A stretch of DNA of 7,418 nt from Methanobacteriota archaeon (lineage in GTDB: Archaea; Thermoplasmatota; Poseidoniia; Poseidoniales; Poseidoniaceae). Position numbers and translations under genes: made by a program. The notes beneath the pieces are model-generated. The model was not told where the DNA came from. It ran no database searches and worked only from the letters and a program-made list of their open reading frames with translations. Positions 1 through 6,315 of this stretch are shown here, piece after piece; position 1 is the stretch's first letter, and the number at the start of each line of letters is the position of its first letter. Location: the NCBI GenBank assembly GCA_002694245.1, contig NZLM01000010.1, positions 16,452 through 23,869 on the forward strand, written 5' to 3'.

Positions 1-812
1 ACATTGTAAGATTCAACATTTTGTTGTCCTGTGTTTAAGGAGGTATACTCAAACCTATGGGCTATGACATCTAGACCAAATCCTTCTAATTCTTTTATCA
101 AGTACTGAGCAGCATCTTCGTAAGCAGCATTTCCTTGACCAGCCCACCTGTCAAGGTAACCGACTGCTCCATCAGCAGGATCTAGAGGATCTGGAGTTTC
201 ATCAGACATGACGTTGATGTAGTTCAGAACCGTTCTTCCATCAACTAAACCCATTGAGTGTCTACCACCCTCTGATTCATCATATGCAGCCGCAAATGGG
301 CGCTCTATTCCCAAGCGAATAGCTATGACTTTACCACCATTACTAGAAGATGGGGCCACAGCATCGATAGATGTGTTTGAGGAAATTCTTGTGATACCTT
401 GACTATTAGTTTCTTTGAAACCATCTCTTGCAAACCAAGATTTCCAGGATTCAGTAAGGTCTCTGATCGGCCACTCATCTCTACCATATTCGCCAACAAG
501 TACCACAGCCGTATCTGTTCTCGGTGGGGCTAAGACGATAATCTGAGTCGAGTCTCCAGCCTTTAGGTCAACAACCGTAGAATTCTGTATGAAACCATTT
601 TCAGGATTCAATAACAAATAAGGGACATATGCGGACAAATCTGACTCGGCAGAAATTGTAATAGCTTGGAATTCACCTCCAATCCAAACACTGGGAGTGA
701 TAACAACATCACCTTCTGAAACAACATTATCCACCTCTTCTCCAAAGCAACCACTCATTGGAGCAAGGCAGAATAGCAGGACTAGAAATCCTGCTACCGG
801 GACCCTCTGCAT
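1..812 (-). CDS. Secreted lipoprotein, N-terminal part of an M28-type metallopeptidase (partial at left edge)
   Basis: An open frame of 270 codons starts at the ATG at 812-810 and runs off the window at base 1 without a stop. The protein opens with a short hydrophobic signal segment and a lipobox (M-S-G-C, Cys at residue 21, then FGEE), so it should be lipid-anchored outside the membrane. It is a clear paralogue of the complete M28 peptidase at 4613-6220: both share VPY, QN.TV.DLK.GDS, PPR, YGR..WPIR, SW.SW and GYLDRW.G blocks in the same order, and the residue numbering stays in step. The window ends about 20 residues before the first expected zinc ligand, so the catalytic part is not visible and peptidase activity is inferred from the paralogue. 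An AGGGTGA at 829-835 lies 16 nt before the ATG, too far for a normal ribosome binding site. AT-rich DNA at about 859-876 could be its TATA region. Confidence 0.85.
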   Translation of the reverse strand, partial: MQRVPVAGFLVLLFCLAPMSGCFGEEVDNVVSEGDVVITPSVWIGGEFQAITISAESDLSAYVPYLLLNPENGFIQNSTVVDLKAGDSTQIIVLAPPRTDTAVVLVGEYGRDEWPIRDLTESWKSWFARDGFKETNSQGITRISSNTSIDAVAPSSSNGGKVIAIRLGIERPFAAAYDESEGGRHSMGLVDGRTVLNYINVMSDETPDPLDPADGAVGYLDRWAGQGNAAYEDAAQYLIKELEGFGLDVIAHRFEYTSLNTGQQNVESYN

Positions 813-945
813 GACACGCCGTACAAGTTCACCCTTCTCAATGCTACTATCTTTTGTAAATATTAAATTTTAAACAATTGTAGCATTTTCACTTTCACTC
901 TACTGTGTTGTCAATTTTATTTGTATAAGCCTCACTCGAAAAATT
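813..945. promoter_or_regulatory. Divergent promoter region between the peptidase and the RecA-like gene
   Basis: This 133-bp gene-free interval separates two genes that start in opposite directions. It is strongly AT-rich at 851-880, which suits a TATA region for the leftward peptidase, and again at 913-929 (AATTTTATTT followed by TGTATAAG), about 24-33 nt before the rightward ATG at 946. That spacing fits a leaderless or very short-leader archaeal transcript. No Shine-Dalgarno sequence precedes 946. The interval also holds one copy of the 27-bp element described separately. Confidence 0.6.
884..910 (+). promoter_or_regulatory. 27-bp shared upstream element, copy 1 (RecA-like gene)
   Basis: The element reads CATTTTCACTTTCACT, two variable bases (CT), then ACTGTGTTG, and ends 35 nt before the ATG at 946. 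It contains two tandem TTTCAC hexamers (887-892 and 893-898). A second copy, 23 of 27 bases identical, lies upstream of the small gene/polB2 unit on the other strand at 4391-4365. Its place just upstream of the TATA-like stretch is where an archaeal activator or repressor commonly binds. Regulatory function is inferred. Confidence 0.6.
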
Positions 946-1680
946 ATGTCAAGAAGAAATCTTCCCTCGAGGAAAGAATCCTTCATCGATGAGAATCAAA
1001 TTTTACCGGTTAGAGGGTCAATTTACCAGTTGAAAGGAGGAGGTAGATCTGGTAAAAGTATGAGAATTTTCGCAGAAGCTTGGACCGCTTTGAATCTTCT
1101 GAACGGCAATTACGTCCACTGGATAGACGGGGCTTGTAGGTTTAATCCTGCTAGAATAATGAAATATTTTCCACATGATATTCCTGAATCCGACCAACTA
1201 TTACATGGGTTATTTGTGGGCCGAGGATTTACAGTACATCAGTTTGCACAATTAATTAGCAGGCTAAAGGACGAAATAAGAATAAGCAAGGCAAAAATGA
1301 TAGTTGTAGATGGCCCTATAACAATGCACTTAGATCATCAAATCAATGAATATGAAGCCAGATCCTTACTACGTAAGTCAATGAATATCCTTGATGAGAT
1401 AGCCAAAATTAACAACGTGCCAGTTGTAGTAATTACTTCTTCTAGACCGTATTCTAAACGCCACTCAACACTACTAAAATTGGTCTCTAACAGGTGTAGA
1501 CAATCCCTACTAGGCAAGCATAAAACGAGGATGGGCCGCAAGAAGTTATGGTTATTACATACACCAAGCGGGCATTCTGGGTTCAAATTAGAAGAGGTTA
1601 AACACGAGACAATTTTTGAATCAGCTAGTAGGGTTATCCATTCCAGATTGTCTCTTGAGGGAATTGAAGAAATCGAATAG
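946..1680 (+). CDS. RecA-superfamily ATPase associated with PolB2
   Basis: This 244-residue protein is a compact RecA/RadA-fold ATPase without the helix-hairpin-helix N-terminal domain of RadA, so it is closer in size to RadB. Walker A is G31-GGRSGKS38. Walker B is the hydrophobic strand ending at D122 (MIVVDG). A further strand, VVVITSS at 160-166, occupies the place of the RadA strand before the DNA-binding loop. The basic segment 182-200 (R and K rich) could contact DNA. The blocks VHWIDG (57-62) and GRGFTVHQF (92-100) resemble, from memory, a RecA-like protein encoded beside polB2 in haloarchaea. It converges on polB2 and overlaps its 3' end by 60 bp. The likely job is to load, remodel or control the polymerase at damaged DNA, as ImuA is thought to do in bacteria. 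That role is inference, and strand-exchange activity is not implied. The start is the first in-frame ATG after the TATA-like box. Confidence 0.85.
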   Translation: MSRRNLPSRKESFIDENQILPVRGSIYQLKGGGRSGKSMRIFAEAWTALNLLNGNYVHWIDGACRFNPARIMKYFPHDIPESDQLLHGLFVGRGFTVHQFAQLISRLKDEIRISKAKMIVVDGPITMHLDHQINEYEARSLLRKSMNILDEIAKINNVPVVVITSSRPYSKRHSTLLKLVSNRCRQSLLGKHKTRMGRKKLWLLHTPSGHSGFKLEEVKHETIFESASRVIHSRLSLEGIEEIE

Positions 1681-4065
1681 TGTTGATTTTTTACCACCCT
1701 GCGAAATTTCTTCATCACTCCATCCAAACGGACCTAGAATTGCCCAAATTGCTCTTTCAGCTAAAGATTTGTAATACTCATAGTCGATAATAATACCAAA
1801 ACAAAAACCGATTTCTTCTGAAAGAATAACTCTGGTTTGGTGGTCATTATTTTTCATTTTAGTCATTACAAATCTTACCTTCCTTCCAGGAAGTATTTCG
1901 TGACCAAGCATCTTAGCTCTAATTAGAGCACATTGAGTTGCAGTTCTTACAGAAAAATCATCGATATTTTTTGACACCCTCTTGGTGATTACAAGGTCTT
2001 CTAAAGGGACTGTATTATTTTGCAGACAATTTAGTTGGTTTTTTAGCAAATCAATAATTTTCTTTTGAGTAGCTAATTGTAGAATCTCCACACCCTCTCT
2101 TTTAGCATCAAGGATAATATTCAACGCATTATTTTGTAAAGTTGCAATCCATTTGCAAGTCGAATGCTGTCTTGCCTCGATACCCCTCAACTTGAATCCA
2201 TTTTGTCCATGAGCCCAATACTTTGTCAGTGAACCAGCACCATGCATCCTACTTGGAAGGAAGCCAATGAAATCGTAAATATCTTCAAATTCGAGGGGAA
2301 TACCAATTTGATTACTTACTTTGTTAGCTAATCTCTTAGCAGCATCTAACTTTTCCTCTCTAGTTTTGAGATTTGGATTTTCAATCCATATACAATCAAC
2401 AATTGCATGAAGAACATTCCAACCTTCTTCTTCTGCAGCAGATATCGTGGATAGCAATATTTCTCTAGCCCAAGAGCAAATAGCCTCATGTGCCTCTATT
2501 CTCCCAAATCTCGCATTTTTGTAACCTGTGTACCCAAAACAAGTTACGAGCAACCATTTCAAAGCGTTCTGTTGCAGATCGTATACGTCTCCTTTCTTCT
2601 TTCTCTTTAGTTTGAGAATTCTCCTTCTCTCAATTATTGGTGCAACAACACGTCCGAGAAACCCCTGTACTCGTGCACAGGTGTGGGTTTTCAACCCCGG
2701 CACTCGTAGCGCAGAGCGACTGGAAATTGGAAACAATTTAGAGGCAAACATTTCTTTTCTAGACCTTTCCCTGAAAGTCTGTTTTGCTAGTTCAGGATTT
2801 AGGGGAACAAAGTCCTCAGGACTAGGAAATTCATCATAGGTTTGGCAGCAGGCACAATTGAGTGTCTCAGGTGAAATATTCCTGGTGGCTATGATGCTGG
2901 GAAATAAACTAGCAAAATCTAGTTCGATAACATCTTGGTAAACCCCAGGCTTACTATCTAGATACAAACCTCCTCTATCAGCCAACAACAAATCCCATGC
3001 TGTCTTCGTGTCTTCAGGTCGGTTTTTCTTCCAAGGGACCAGTACATTATCTTCCATTGCGAGACGCATTTGTATGGCGCTAATCACAGAACCTGGAGAA
3101 AGTCTAGAGATATCTTGAGGAGATTGTCTTGAATGTCTACTTAATTCAAATAGACCAAGTATACCACCTTCACGAACGATGAAACTAGCCTTGAGATCAA
3201 TATGCAATCGTCCACTTAATGGAAAATAACTATCCTTCCTTATCACTTGACCATAGGAGTGAACAACTCTAGACATTGTTCTTGGACAAAGAGCGGCTTC
3301 TTTCCGTCCTAAATTAAGGTCAAAACCTTCCTTTACTGCAAGTTTACCTAGAGCGGAAAAGTGTAGAAAATCTCCACCATTTGTGATAATTATATCTGGA
3401 TTAAGAGTTGTGATTTTGTCTGCAAAACTTTTGAGAAAATCAACAGCATCTCCGTCATTAATTATCTCAGTAGAATTAATCTCCAAGTCTGTAAAACCTA
3501 TCCTTTCAGTAATTTTTATTTTCTTAATAACAGAATTTATCGTATCGAAACCTGTATCTGAAATATATGAAAAGTCAAGAGAAATCACTTTCATATCAGG
3601 CCACGAATCACATTCTTCTAATGGCAAAAAAGTACTTCCATTCCACTCAACATATTGGAATGGTGCAACGTTATACTCAACAAAAAAGCGCTGAGCTAAA
3701 TGAGCATCTACAGAATACAAGACAAATCGACTGTATTCTCCATAAGACTCCACATGTTTTGCTAAAGATCTTATTTTCCTAGAGTCAAGAACATCTATTT
3801 CTAGCACATTCTGCATTTCATATTCATCTAGTGATAACCTCATTTTAACAAATCTTGTTCTTCCTATTGAGAACTTGTTAGCAATTTCTGGCAAACTTAC
3901 CCATTCCACTAAGTTCTGCAAGAATCGTTTCTCAGCGTACACGTGAATACTAGGGAACCATGGAATACTGATAAGTTCGACATTACTATAATCATCAATC
4001 ATCCAAACATCCATTTCATTTCCAGAGGAGTTAACCTGAGCATCTATGATCCATCCCTTTAACAC
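1621..4065 (-). CDS. polB2: Family-B DNA polymerase, archaeal PolB2/Dpo2 type with degenerate exonuclease motifs
   Basis: This 814-residue protein has the family-B layout: N-terminal domain, exonuclease-like domain (about 155-310), palm and fingers (about 375-600), thumb and a C-terminal tail. Motif A is D383-FASLFPS. Motif B is K503-WLLVTCFGYTGY, lacking the usual N-S-Y-Y. Motif C is HAIVDC (553-558), where the first Asp of D-T-D is Ile but the second, D557, remains. The two main metal-binding Asp residues are therefore kept. Exonuclease motifs are eroded: ExoI is D164-F-S instead of D-x-E, the ExoII Asp is L234, and ExoIII is poor. The thumb holds TKY (614-616) and GIEARQ (628-633). The tail K793-STLFDFF800 looks like a PCNA-binding box. 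Once called inactivated, this family includes the Sulfolobales Dpo2, which is damage-inducible and linked to translesion synthesis. The start is GTG with GGTGAG at 4069-4074, abutting the upstream gene's stop, so the two are probably co-transcribed. It is not the replicative PolB. Confidence 0.93.
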   Translation of the reverse strand: MLKGWIIDAQVNSSGNEMDVWMIDDYSNVELISIPWFPSIHVYAEKRFLQNLVEWVSLPEIANKFSIGRTRFVKMRLSLDEYEMQNVLEIDVLDSRKIRSLAKHVESYGEYSRFVLYSVDAHLAQRFFVEYNVAPFQYVEWNGSTFLPLEECDSWPDMKVISLDFSYISDTGFDTINSVIKKIKITERIGFTDLEINSTEIINDGDAVDFLKSFADKITTLNPDIIITNGGDFLHFSALGKLAVKEGFDLNLGRKEAALCPRTMSRVVHSYGQVIRKDSYFPLSGRLHIDLKASFIVREGGILGLFELSRHSRQSPQDISRLSPGSVISAIQMRLAMEDNVLVPWKKNRPEDTKTAWDLLLADRGGLYLDSKPGVYQDVIELDFASLFPSIIATRNISPETLNCACCQTYDEFPSPEDFVPLNPELAKQTFRERSRKEMFASKLFPISSRSALRVPGLKTHTCARVQGFLGRVVAPIIERRRILKLKRKKKGDVYDLQQNALKWLLVTCFGYTGYKNARFGRIEAHEAICSWAREILLSTISAAEEEGWNVLHAIVDCIWIENPNLKTREEKLDAAKRLANKVSNQIGIPLEFEDIYDFIGFLPSRMHGAGSLTKYWAHGQNGFKLRGIEARQHSTCKWIATLQNNALNIILDAKREGVEILQLATQKKIIDLLKNQLNCLQNNTVPLEDLVITKRVSKNIDDFSVRTATQCALIRAKMLGHEILPGRKVRFVMTKMKNNDHQTRVILSEEIGFCFGIIIDYEYYKSLAERAIWAILGPFGWSDEEISQGGKKSTLFDFFNSLKRQSGMDNPTS
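1687..1692 (+). terminator. Oligo-T tract after the RecA-like gene
   Basis: Six T residues begin 6 nt after the TAG of the RecA-like gene. Archaeal RNA polymerase can terminate at such T-runs on the non-template strand without a hairpin. On the opposite strand the same bases encode the Lys pair (K792-K793) at the start of the PCNA-box-like tail of PolB2, so the tract may be conserved for either reason. It is a short tract and only moderate evidence. Confidence 0.3.
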
Positions 4066-4326
4066 TCACTCACCCTTCTTCATGTCCTCAATAATTAGTT
4101 TCAACTTCGATATTTCTTCATAGCATTCTAAGAGCATAGATACAAGCATTGGTTTCCAAGCATCTATTGAAGGAAGCATACCCCCTGCAGCCCGTCTATT
4201 TCTCACACCATTCATCAAATTATCAAGAGCGACTTTATCGTTTGAATTCAAAACTCTCTTGAATGAATTCAGAGAGTTGAGCTCAGCCTCTACTCTGTTT
4301 CTCCAGGTTGGAACTGTTCGACCCAT
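4066..4326 (-). CDS. Small conserved PolB2-operon protein (86 aa), function unknown
   Basis: The 86-residue protein begins MGRTVPTWR, a start I recall from small haloarchaeal proteins encoded next to PolB2; this is recognition from memory, not a search. It is rich in charged residues and predicted helical. The last third (LVSMLLECYEEISKLKLIIEDM, residues 61-82, quoted in two runs: LVSMLLECYE then EISKLKLIIEDM) has leucines and isoleucines at coiled-coil spacing, suggesting a partner-binding helix. There are no metal-binding clusters, signal peptide or membrane segment. Its TGA at 4068-4066 abuts the GTG start of polB2 at 4065, so the pair is almost certainly translated from one message. That points to an accessory subunit or regulator of the polymerase. 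No Shine-Dalgarno precedes the ATG; a weak TATA-like TGTAAAG lies 31-37 nt upstream (4357-4363). Confidence 0.8.
   Translation of the reverse strand: MGRTVPTWRNRVEAELNSLNSFKRVLNSNDKVALDNLMNGVRNRRAAGGMLPSIDAWKPMLVSMLLECYEEISKLKLIIEDMKKGE
4069..4074 (-). promoter_or_regulatory. Ribosome binding site for polB2 (GGTGAG)
   Basis: GGTGAG lies inside the last codons of the 86-codon gene, with 3 nt between it and the GTG start of polB2. No other start codon in the same frame is available nearby, so this site supports GTG at 4065 and translational coupling of the two genes. The spacing is shorter than ideal. Confidence 0.5.
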
Positions 4327-4364
4327 TAACTGAATTCACACAACTCGGACTAGCATCTTTACAT

Positions 4365-4391
4365 CAACCCAGTCTAGTGAAAGTAAAAATG
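4365..4391 (-). promoter_or_regulatory. 27-bp shared upstream element, copy 2 (small gene/polB2 unit)
   Basis: Read on the minus strand this is CATTTTTACTTTCACT, two variable bases (AG), then ACTGGGTTG. It differs from copy 1 (884-910, plus) at only 4 of 27 positions and ends 38 nt before the ATG at 4326, against 35 nt for copy 1. A TTTCAC hexamer is inside it (4382-4377), with another just upstream (4400-4395). The matched orientation and distance make a shared operator or upstream activating site the most direct reading. Confidence 0.6.
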
Positions 4392-4456
4392 AATGTGAAA
4401 TTCGAATGAAAAACACACCAGCAAAGGTTTGATAATCTTCTAAGTTCAATTATAAC

Positions 4457-4612
4457 ATGAGAATAATGGTAATGACAGCCCCACTTATTCATGAGCTACT
4501 AAGAAGGAAAAAATGTGCTAAAGGCACATGTAGACCGAAGAGAACAACATATCTTTGGGCCAATATGGTCCGTACTGAAAAGCAAGATATGACACCTCTA
4601 ATTGAGGGCTAA
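4457..4612 (+). CDS. Possible small basic protein (51 aa, or 46 aa from an inner ATG)
   Basis: An open frame of 51 codons fills the gap between the polB2 unit and the M28 peptidase. It starts at ATG 4457, with further in-frame ATGs at 4466 and 4472. A TATA-like AATTATAA (4447-4454) lies about 20-25 nt before ATG 4472, which would suit a leaderless 46-residue product. The product is basic in its first half (RRKK, CRPKR) with two Cys spaced C-x4-C; there is no membrane segment or recognised domain. Its TAA (4610-4612) directly abuts the TAA of the convergent peptidase (4615-4613). Codon choice (AGA, CTA) matches the neighbours. It could still be a chance ORF. Confidence 0.35.
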   Translation: MRIMVMTAPLIHELLRRKKCAKGTCRPKRTTYLWANMVRTEKQDMTPLIEG

Positions 4613-6220
4613 TTACAATTCATTTGGAACTGGAGTTTGGTCCATGTGGAGGAAAGCGTACACTGACCACCAAGTAACAATGTCCCACGAGTGGACAAGA
4701 TTGTTTATTCCCGTAGAGTTGTCAGTTCCCATATAATCTATCATAGTCTGCATCGTATCACACTCTCTATGATAACATGGGTATCCATCAACTAGACCAT
4801 TCCATCCTAGTGTTGCGACGCCGATATTTTGGAAGGATTGGTGATCGCTTCTTGCAGTAGGAGATTCATAAATTGCCACGGTATCAATATATTCGTCACC
4901 CCACAGTGGACTTTCTCCACCCTCAAGCCAAGCATTTCTTCCCCTTTCAATTTCATAACCTAGGTCAAGAGCATCAGCACCTATCCACTCTGCCAAATGG
5001 TACATTTTAGGCTGATCGATTTCTTCACCAGTTCCATCTGGACCTAGGTACACCGATAAAGCGTAGTCGCCAGGGTAATTTACTCCAGCCATGTCAAGAT
5101 TTAGGTAATTGCTAACCGTCACTCCGTCAGGAATGTCGCCTGCAAAAGACCTCGAGCCCCACAATCCTTCTTCTTCAGAGGACCATAAGCAGAATACCAT
5201 TGTTCGTCTTGCATCGAATTCTGCCAAAACACTTGCCGTTGTTAGAACCATACTAGATCCAGCAGCGTTGTCATAAGCACCATGTCTTGTACCATAACCT
5301 GGTATTCCAATTTCAGCGCCCGGAGTATATGCTACAGGAGGAGCAATGTCAAAGTGCGCACCGAAAATTAACCACTCATCTGGATAAACAGAACCGTCTT
5401 TGTAACCACAAATGTTGACCGACCATGCAGTGTTTGATTGGAATCTATGCACTTCTACTCGGTCTAAACCATAACCTTGCATGACTCCTTCGAAGTATGT
5501 CACAGCGTGCTCATAAGATGGGTTTGCATTCCCAACCCATCGGTCGAGGTAACCCCTAGCAAGGTCTGGTCCGCAGCCAACAAACAAAGCCTCTGTACAG
5601 GGAGTATCATCTGTGATGAACTCAACCCATTCATACACATCACGACCATTCACCCATCCGTCACTAGCAGCAACACCATCAGAATCGGTTAGATCTTCTC
5701 TCTCGGGTCTCACGGTTTCTAGATACTTGAACGAAACATCCCCTCCACTGTCATTCCCAGGGATTATCCATCGCCATTCGCCCCCTGCATCTTGATTTTC
5801 GACAGCACTAATTGAGGAGCTCCCATCAGTTGCACCTTTAGTCCAAGAATACCAAGAAACACCAGGGCCCCTAATCGGCCAATCGACTCTTCCGTAGTCT
5901 CCAATCAAGAGTACGACATCAGAATTCCTCGGGGGGAATAGTGCGTTCATCGAAATAGAATCGCCCTTTTTCAAATCAAATACTGTTCCATTCTGAGCTC
6001 TTAGGGAGCCAGGGTCTTGGATAAAATATGGTACAAAGACGCTCATGTCTACGTCTGCTTTCAGAGTTACAACAACCCACTCACCTGCGGGAATTATTGA
6101 CGGATATACATTCAAACTATCTCCACCAAGTGAGCCTGACTCGACATCCTCACCAAAGCATCCTGATAGTGATGCTAGGCTCATAACCAAGACCATTAGA
6201 ATCGCTCTTGAGACGTCCAT
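4613..6220 (-). CDS. Lipid-anchored extracellular M28-family zinc metallopeptidase
   Basis: This 535-residue protein starts with a hydrophobic signal segment and the lipobox LSGC (Cys21, then FGED), so it should be exported and lipid-anchored. Residues about 30-125 form a beta-rich domain shared with the paralogue at the left edge. The M28 catalytic domain follows from about 240, with all expected residues: H289 and D291 in GAHFD, bridging D317 in GAYDNAAG, catalytic E349 and ligand E350 in SSEEEG, D376 in NLDMAG and H460 in SDHQSF. Members of this family are aminopeptidases or carboxypeptidases using two zinc ions. Here the likely role is trimming peptides outside the cell for uptake; the exact specificity cannot be read. 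Cys pairs (C208/C216 and C482/C487) may form disulfides. It starts at ATG 6220 without a Shine-Dalgarno and shares a divergent promoter region with the DDAH-like gene. Confidence 0.93.
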   Translation of the reverse strand: MDVSRAILMVLVMSLASLSGCFGEDVESGSLGGDSLNVYPSIIPAGEWVVVTLKADVDMSVFVPYFIQDPGSLRAQNGTVFDLKKGDSISMNALFPPRNSDVVLLIGDYGRVDWPIRGPGVSWYSWTKGATDGSSSISAVENQDAGGEWRWIIPGNDSGGDVSFKYLETVRPEREDLTDSDGVAASDGWVNGRDVYEWVEFITDDTPCTEALFVGCGPDLARGYLDRWVGNANPSYEHAVTYFEGVMQGYGLDRVEVHRFQSNTAWSVNICGYKDGSVYPDEWLIFGAHFDIAPPVAYTPGAEIGIPGYGTRHGAYDNAAGSSMVLTTASVLAEFDARRTMVFCLWSSEEEGLWGSRSFAGDIPDGVTVSNYLNLDMAGVNYPGDYALSVYLGPDGTGEEIDQPKMYHLAEWIGADALDLGYEIERGRNAWLEGGESPLWGDEYIDTVAIYESPTARSDHQSFQNIGVATLGWNGLVDGYPCYHRECDTMQTMIDYMGTDNSTGINNLVHSWDIVTWWSVYAFLHMDQTPVPNEL

Positions 6221-6315
6221 GTCACTGCGGAGGAGAATCGTATTGTTGAATGATATGGTTAGAATCTCATTTCTAGAGCAGGGAACCTACATTCCGCAAA
6301 AAGATAAGGTTATGA
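6221..6315. promoter_or_regulatory. Divergent promoter region between the M28 peptidase and the DDAH-like gene
   Basis: About 95 bp separate two outward-facing starts. Only weak TATA-like stretches are visible (for example TGATATGG at 6251-6258), and no copy of the 27-bp element is present. AAGG at 6306-6309 lies 6 nt before ATG 6316 and could serve as a weak ribosome site for it. Confidence 0.4.

Noticed and set aside
1338..1727. 129-codon open frame on the minus strand opposite the RecA-like gene
   Set aside because: It lies antisense to a well-supported ATPase gene and runs into polB2 in a different frame. Its product shows no recognisable motif, so it is a shadow frame.
2528..3782. Plus-strand frames of 71-103 codons within polB2
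   Set aside because: All are opposite a continuous, motif-bearing polymerase frame and have no independent support.
1621..4065. Replicative PolB, or an intein-containing polymerase
   Set aside because: The altered motifs B and C and eroded exonuclease motifs exclude the standard replicative enzyme. The frame is contiguous across motifs A, B and C, with no intein-type insertion.
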